Assembly: GCA_021201665.1 (NCBI GenBank)
Contig: JAJQEO010000038.1
Coordinates: 1-64,000, forward strand
Source: Lachnospiraceae bacterium
GTDB taxonomy: Bacteria > Bacillota > Clostridia > Lachnospirales > Lachnospiraceae
Length of the DNA: 64,000 nt
Reading direction: 5' to 3'
Numbering within the stretch: the stretch's first letter is position 1; every line of letters begins with the position of its first letter. The notes below the pieces were generated by a model. The model was not told the origin of the DNA. It searched no databases and was given only the letters and a program-made list of their open reading frames with translations. Both the position numbers and the translations under genes were made by a program. This document shows positions 58,585-64,000 of the stretch, piece after piece.

Positions 58585-59520
58585 ATGGCTGCAAACATGA
58601 AAGCGGTAAAGCTGCGGATCAAAAGTGTCCAGAGCACGATGCAGATTACCAAGGCGATGGAGCTTGTGGCTTCCTCCAAGCTGCGCAGGGCAAAGGAACG
58701 CTCCGATGAGTGCCGTCCCTACTTCCGGGAGCTTCACCAGACTCTGGTGGATATCGCGGAGGGAAATACGGATTTTTCTTCCGTGTACGCGAAATCGTCG
58801 TCCAATGAACGGTGGTGTTATGTCGTGATTGCCGGCGACCGCGGACTTGCGGGCGGATACAATTCCAATATTTTCAAAAAACTGGAAGCTGAGGCGGGAC
58901 AGAACGCGTCCGGCGAAGCTGCCGGTTATGTGGTGCTTCCTATCGGGAAAAAGGCGGTGGAATATTTCAAGCGCAGGAAGGTAGAGATCCTGACCGAGGA
59001 TTTCGCGACGGTCGCGGATATCTCGGTAGCCGATTGTTTTGAGATCGCGAGGCTTCTCTGTAAGGAATACCGGGAAGGACGGTTCGGGCATATCGAATTG
59101 TGCTATACGGAGTTTGTCTCCATGCTGTCACAGCGCCCGGAGATCTACCCGATGCTTCCGCTTACGGATCTGGAGGATTTTAAAAGCGGCGAGTATTCCG
59201 ATTCGCAGGCTCCGGCGGGGCAGGAGACGTCTTCCGACGGTGCGAAAAAGACACCGGTGCGCGACCTGATCCTGTACGAGCCGGACAGCTCGGAGGTTTT
59301 CGATGCGATCGTGCCGGAATATCTGGGCGGCTTTATCTACGGTGGCGTGTGTGACGCGGTGGCGAGCGAGCTGGCGGCGCGGCGCAACGCGATGGAGGCC
59401 GCGACGAGCAACGCGGAGGAAATGATCGAGAAGCTGAATCTGAGCTACAACCGTGCGCGTCAGAGCAGCATCACCACGGAGCTCACGGAGATTGTCGCGG
59501 GCGCGGAGGGCGTCGGATGA
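58585..59520 (+). CDS. atpG: F1Fo ATP synthase subunit gamma
   Basis: LRIKSVQSTMQITKAMELVASSKLRRA; C-term NRARQSSITTELTEIVAGAEGV. Confidence 0.96.
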   Translation: MAANMKAVKLRIKSVQSTMQITKAMELVASSKLRRAKERSDECRPYFRELHQTLVDIAEGNTDFSSVYAKSSSNERWCYVVIAGDRGLAGGYNSNIFKKLEAEAGQNASGEAAGYVVLPIGKKAVEYFKRRKVEILTEDFATVADISVADCFEIARLLCKEYREGRFGHIELCYTEFVSMLSQRPEIYPMLPLTDLEDFKSGEYSDSQAPAGQETSSDGAKKTPVRDLILYEPDSSEVFDAIVPEYLGGFIYGGVCDAVASELAARRNAMEAATSNAEEMIEKLNLSYNRARQSSITTELTEIVAGAEGVG

Positions 59521-60933
<1,413 letters not shown>

Positions 60934-60950
60934 AAGGAGGGCGGCGTCTT

Positions 60951-61352
60951 ATGAGTAGTTTTCCCTTAAGAATCGGAACGCCGGACGGCCTGCTCTTTGA
61001 GGGTGACGCCGAGCGTATTGTCTGCCGGACGATTACCGGCGATCTTGCGATCCTTGCAGGTCACTGCAACTATTGCACGGCGATCGGCATGGGTGAAGCA
61101 CATGTTGTATTTGGGGACGGCACCACGCGGTATGCGGCCTGCATCGGCGGGATGCTCTCCGTCATGAACGGTACCTGCCGGGTTCTCGCCACCACCTGGG
61201 AGTGGAAGGAAGACATCGACAAAAACCGTGCCGAGGCCGCGAAAAAACGAGCCGAAGAGCGCCTCTCAAGACAGGGGCTGACCGATCAGGAGTATGCCAA
61301 CGCCACCGCAAAGCTGCAGCGCGCGCTGGTGAGATTGAGCGTGAAACAGTAA
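60951..61352 (+). CDS. atpC: F1Fo ATP synthase subunit epsilon
   Basis: FPLRIGTPDGLLFEGDAERIVCRTITGDLAILAGH. Confidence 0.93.
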   Translation: MSSFPLRIGTPDGLLFEGDAERIVCRTITGDLAILAGHCNYCTAIGMGEAHVVFGDGTTRYAACIGGMLSVMNGTCRVLATTWEWKEDIDKNRAEAAKKRAEERLSRQGLTDQEYANATAKLQRALVRLSVKQ

Positions 61353-61380
61353 ACAGTGGATACAGAATGAAATGGGAAAA

Positions 61381-61408
61381 GCCGCCAGCGCATTGCTGGC
61401 GGCTTTTT
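61381..61408 (+). terminator. Rho-independent terminator of the atp operon
   Basis: GCCGCCAGCgcattGCTGGCGGCTTTTT. Confidence 0.93.
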
Positions 61409-61629
61409 ACCGCAAGAAATAAATAGTATTTGCAAATTTGGCGAATCGTGAGTATATTACTCGTAAGTATACAAATTTGCGGCAGGTACACTGCCCTGAA
61501 CATGCCGGTTTTTTCACCCTGAAACCTGCGGCTGTCTTGCAAGAACCCTGTAATTGTGTTATCTTATGAGAAGAAAAAGTGTTTATGGCTGTCTGTTATT
61601 CTATAGCCGGGAAGGTCTGGTGATGGTGT

Positions 61630-61968
61630 ATGCAGGATATGATGAGCTTACAGGAGGTATTCGATGAAATACTTTCTGGATTTTGCGCGATTTTTGGAGA
61701 GTCGTTAATGCGCATTATTCTATACGGTTCAGTGGCCAGAGGAACTGCGACACCTGATTCGGATGTGGATATTGCTCTGATTGTACGTGATCATACGGAA
61801 GAAATGCATGAGAGGATGATTGATCTGACAGTTGATGTTGAATTGGACTGTGGAAGAGTTCTTTCCGTCTTGCTGATTGATTATGATAACTTCATCGAGT
61901 GGGAAAATATCCTTCCCTATTATCAGAACGTAAAACAGGAAGGGGTTGTCTTATGGAACGCAGCGTAA
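61630..61968 (+). CDS. MNT-type nucleotidyltransferase domain protein
   Basis: ILYGSVARGTATPDSDVDIALIV (GSxxRG...DxD signature). Confidence 0.85.
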   Translation: MQDMMSLQEVFDEILSGFCAIFGESLMRIILYGSVARGTATPDSDVDIALIVRDHTEEMHERMIDLTVDVELDCGRVLSVLLIDYDNFIEWENILPYYQNVKQEGVVLWNAA

Positions 61969-62003
61969 AGGATCTGGCAAAGCAATGTTTCTGGTTAAAA
62001 TAG
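61953..62003 (+). pseudogene. Truncated HEPN-domain partner remnant (MERSVKDLAKQCFWLK*)
   Basis: ATG overlaps the 3' end of the MNT ORF as in MNT-HEPN operons; ORF stops after 16 codons. Confidence 0.4.
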
Positions 62004-62025
62004 AGCGCTTAAGGGGAAATGTAAT

Positions 62026-63417
62026 ATGGATTTTTTTCCGGAAGAGGAGAATAGAGAAAAAGAGAAGACTGAGGAAACCATACAGGAGCATGAACCGAAT
62101 CCGGATGAAGAAGCTCATCAGGACCAGCAGCTCATAGAGGCTCTCGAAAGGCGCGCCGACAGGCGCTTCTTCAATGGTATGATACTCGGCCTTGTGCTGG
62201 GAATTGCGGCCATGGTTGTGGCGGCGTATGCGCCGGGCGTGATCCGCAGGCTGACCGGGCGGGGCAATCCCGGCGCGGAGGTGCTGACCCAGAGCAGCAC
62301 GATTTCAAAGCTTTCCGAGGTACAGGAGCTGATTGAGGCTTATTATCTGAACGAGGTGGACGGCGAGTATCTGGAGTCGTATCTTTTTAAAGGGATCGCT
62401 GCCGGGCTGGATGATGCGTACGCAAATTATTACACAGCAGAGGAGCTGTCGTCTGTGATAGATTCGACGAAGGGCGAGTATTATGGGATCGGTGCGACGA
62501 TCGGCACGGACACGGAGACCGGCGAGTTTTATGTCGGCGAGGTTTATGAGGGCGGTCCGGCCGAAGAGGGCGGCCTGCAGCCGGATGACCTGGTGCGGGC
62601 GGTGGACGGCGAGGCAGCCTCTGAGATGACTTTAAATGAGCTGGTGACGCTGATCAAGTCGAAGGAAACCTTTACGATGACCGTGTACCGCCCTTCCGAG
62701 GAGGCGGAGCTGGAGCTGACGATTACCTGTGCGGATGTGATACCGACTTATGTGACCTGGGAGATGCTGGAGGACGGGATCGCATATCTGGAACTGACAG
62801 AGTTCACCTCGAGCGCGGTGGAGCAGTTCCAGACTGCCGTAGCGGATCTGAACAGCCAGGGCATGGAGAGCCTGATCGTAGATCTGCGCGACAATCCGGG
62901 CGGTCTGCTGACGGCGGTCTGCGATATCCTGGATGAGATTTTGCCGGAAGACGCCCTGATGGTCTATACGGAGGATAAAAATGGTAATCGGGAGGAATAC
63001 AGGGCGGATGATGAGCAGAGCGTGACCTGCACGGTGGCAGTGCTGGTGAATGATGGCAGTGCGAGCGCTTCGGAAATTTTCGCGGGAGCGATCCAGGACT
63101 ATGGAATCGGACCGGTCATCGGCACACAGACCTACGGAAAGGGCGTTGTGCAGAAGACCTATTCGCTCTCGGACGGCTCCGCGTTTAAGATGACGGTGGA
63201 GAATTATTACACGCCGAATGGGCAGGAGATTGACGGAAACGGCATCACGCCGGACATCATCGTGGATGAGGAGGATGAAGAAAACACAGAGACTGCTGTG
63301 GAAAATGTTTCCACAGAGGATGAGTCAGCGGAAGACGGCGATGACAGCACTGTGGATGATACAGAAACGGATGTCGTGCTTGATCGGGCACTGGAGGAGC
63401 TGAGAAGCAATGGATAA
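62026..63417 (+). CDS. S41-family C-terminal processing peptidase with PDZ domain
   Basis: TM anchor, PDZ GIGATIGTDTETGEFYVGEVYEGGPAEEGGLQPDDLVRAVDG, SLIVDLRDNPGGLLTAV, VLVNDGSASASEIFAGAIQDYG, YGKGVVQ. Confidence 0.93.
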   Translation: MDFFPEEENREKEKTEETIQEHEPNPDEEAHQDQQLIEALERRADRRFFNGMILGLVLGIAAMVVAAYAPGVIRRLTGRGNPGAEVLTQSSTISKLSEVQELIEAYYLNEVDGEYLESYLFKGIAAGLDDAYANYYTAEELSSVIDSTKGEYYGIGATIGTDTETGEFYVGEVYEGGPAEEGGLQPDDLVRAVDGEAASEMTLNELVTLIKSKETFTMTVYRPSEEAELELTITCADVIPTYVTWEMLEDGIAYLELTEFTSSAVEQFQTAVADLNSQGMESLIVDLRDNPGGLLTAVCDILDEILPEDALMVYTEDKNGNREEYRADDEQSVTCTVAVLVNDGSASASEIFAGAIQDYGIGPVIGTQTYGKGVVQKTYSLSDGSAFKMTVENYYTPNGQEIDGNGITPDIIVDEEDEENTETAVENVSTEDESAEDGDDSTVDDTETDVVLDRALEELRSNG

Positions 63418-64000
63418 CAGAATCATTTTTCGCGGAATGTTGACTGAGCTGAAGACGGCGGCAGACGAAAGGGACGGAATTCTGACTCAGGCAGAAGTCC
63501 GGGAAATCCTTAAGAGTATGCCGCTGGAAGAGGAGCATTTTCAGTTAATTTATGAATACCTTGCGGAGCAGAATATCCGTGTGGTAGAATCCAGAGAGGA
63601 GGGCCAGGAAACGGAAACCGGCGTTCGTCAAAGCCTGACCTTTTACCTGGAAGAGCTGGAACGGCTCGCCCCTGTGGATGACGCGGAGGAGATGCGCCTG
63701 ATTGACCGCGCCAGAGCCGGGGACGGCGAGGCGAAGGAACGCCTGATAGGGATTTATCTCCCGCTAATCTGCTCGATGGCGGAGGAATACGGCGAGGAGA
63801 CCATGTCGGGCGAGGATTTGATTCAGGAGGGAAATCTGGGGCTGCTTCTGGCCGTGGACTCGCTGGGCGAGTTTGAGAGTGCGGCGGCCTGCCGCGCCTG
63901 GATGATCAACATGGCGCGCAAGGCGATGGAGGATGCCATTAAAAGCGGCCAGGACGGACAGAAAATGGACGCCGGCCTGCTTAGCCGGATCAATCATCTG
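63410..64000 (+). CDS. RpoD-like sigma-70 family protein (partial, runs off window)
   Basis: Manual translation MDNRIIFRGMLTELKTAADERDGILTQAEVREILKSM...AEEYGEETMSGEDLIQEGNLGLLLAVDSL; resembles sigma 1.1 and region 2; no stop in window. Confidence 0.75.
   Translation, partial: MDNRIIFRGMLTELKTAADERDGILTQAEVREILKSMPLEEEHFQLIYEYLAEQNIRVVESREEGQETETGVRQSLTFYLEELERLAPVDDAEEMRLIDRARAGDGEAKERLIGIYLPLICSMAEEYGEETMSGEDLIQEGNLGLLLAVDSLGEFESAAACRAWMINMARKAMEDAIKSGQDGQKMDAGLLSRINHL

Overview
Roughly 60% GC-type Firmicute chromosome segment. Gene content (spoVAD/spoVAE, Mrp-like antiporter, ClpX, RpoD, F1Fo ATPase, gut-type AAA-ATPase/PD-(D/E)XK proteins) suggests a spore-forming Lachnospiraceae/Clostridia member. 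Order: (1) 0-22.6 kb, a cell-surface polysaccharide locus: polysaccharide-deacetylase-like protein, rfbB, rfbC, Wzm/Wzt-type ABC exporter, methyltransferase, four GT2-type glycosyltransferases, a priming glycosylphosphotransferase and an LCP-family ligase. An AAA-ATPase gene and a frameshifted membrane-protein gene lie inside it. (2) 22.8-27.6 kb: HtrA-like protease, ClpX with a long linker, RpoD. (3) 28-33.3 kb: HPr/Crh-like protein, nuclease-helicase fusion, spoVAD, spoVAE. (4) 33.6-44.5 kb: an Mrp-like antiporter operon with four large antiporter-type subunits. (5) 44.7-53 kb: LacI-type sensor/GGDEF protein (minus strand), TatD, KsgA, a UbiX/LpdD-like pair, a second AAA-ATPase. (6) 53.4-61.4 kb: complete F1Fo ATP synthase operon. 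(7) MNT nucleotidyltransferase, S41 protease, partial RpoD-like sigma factor. Most unusual observations: in-frame tandem-repeat or low-complexity inserts in many otherwise conserved proteins; two orphan hairpin motifs resembling IS200/IS605 right-end/omega-RNA; a 27-bp inverted repeat bracketing clpX; covarying paired palindromes at 27.8 kb; and an ATP synthase c-subunit with a two-carboxylate (Na+-type) motif. All calls come from reading the sequence; no database search was run.
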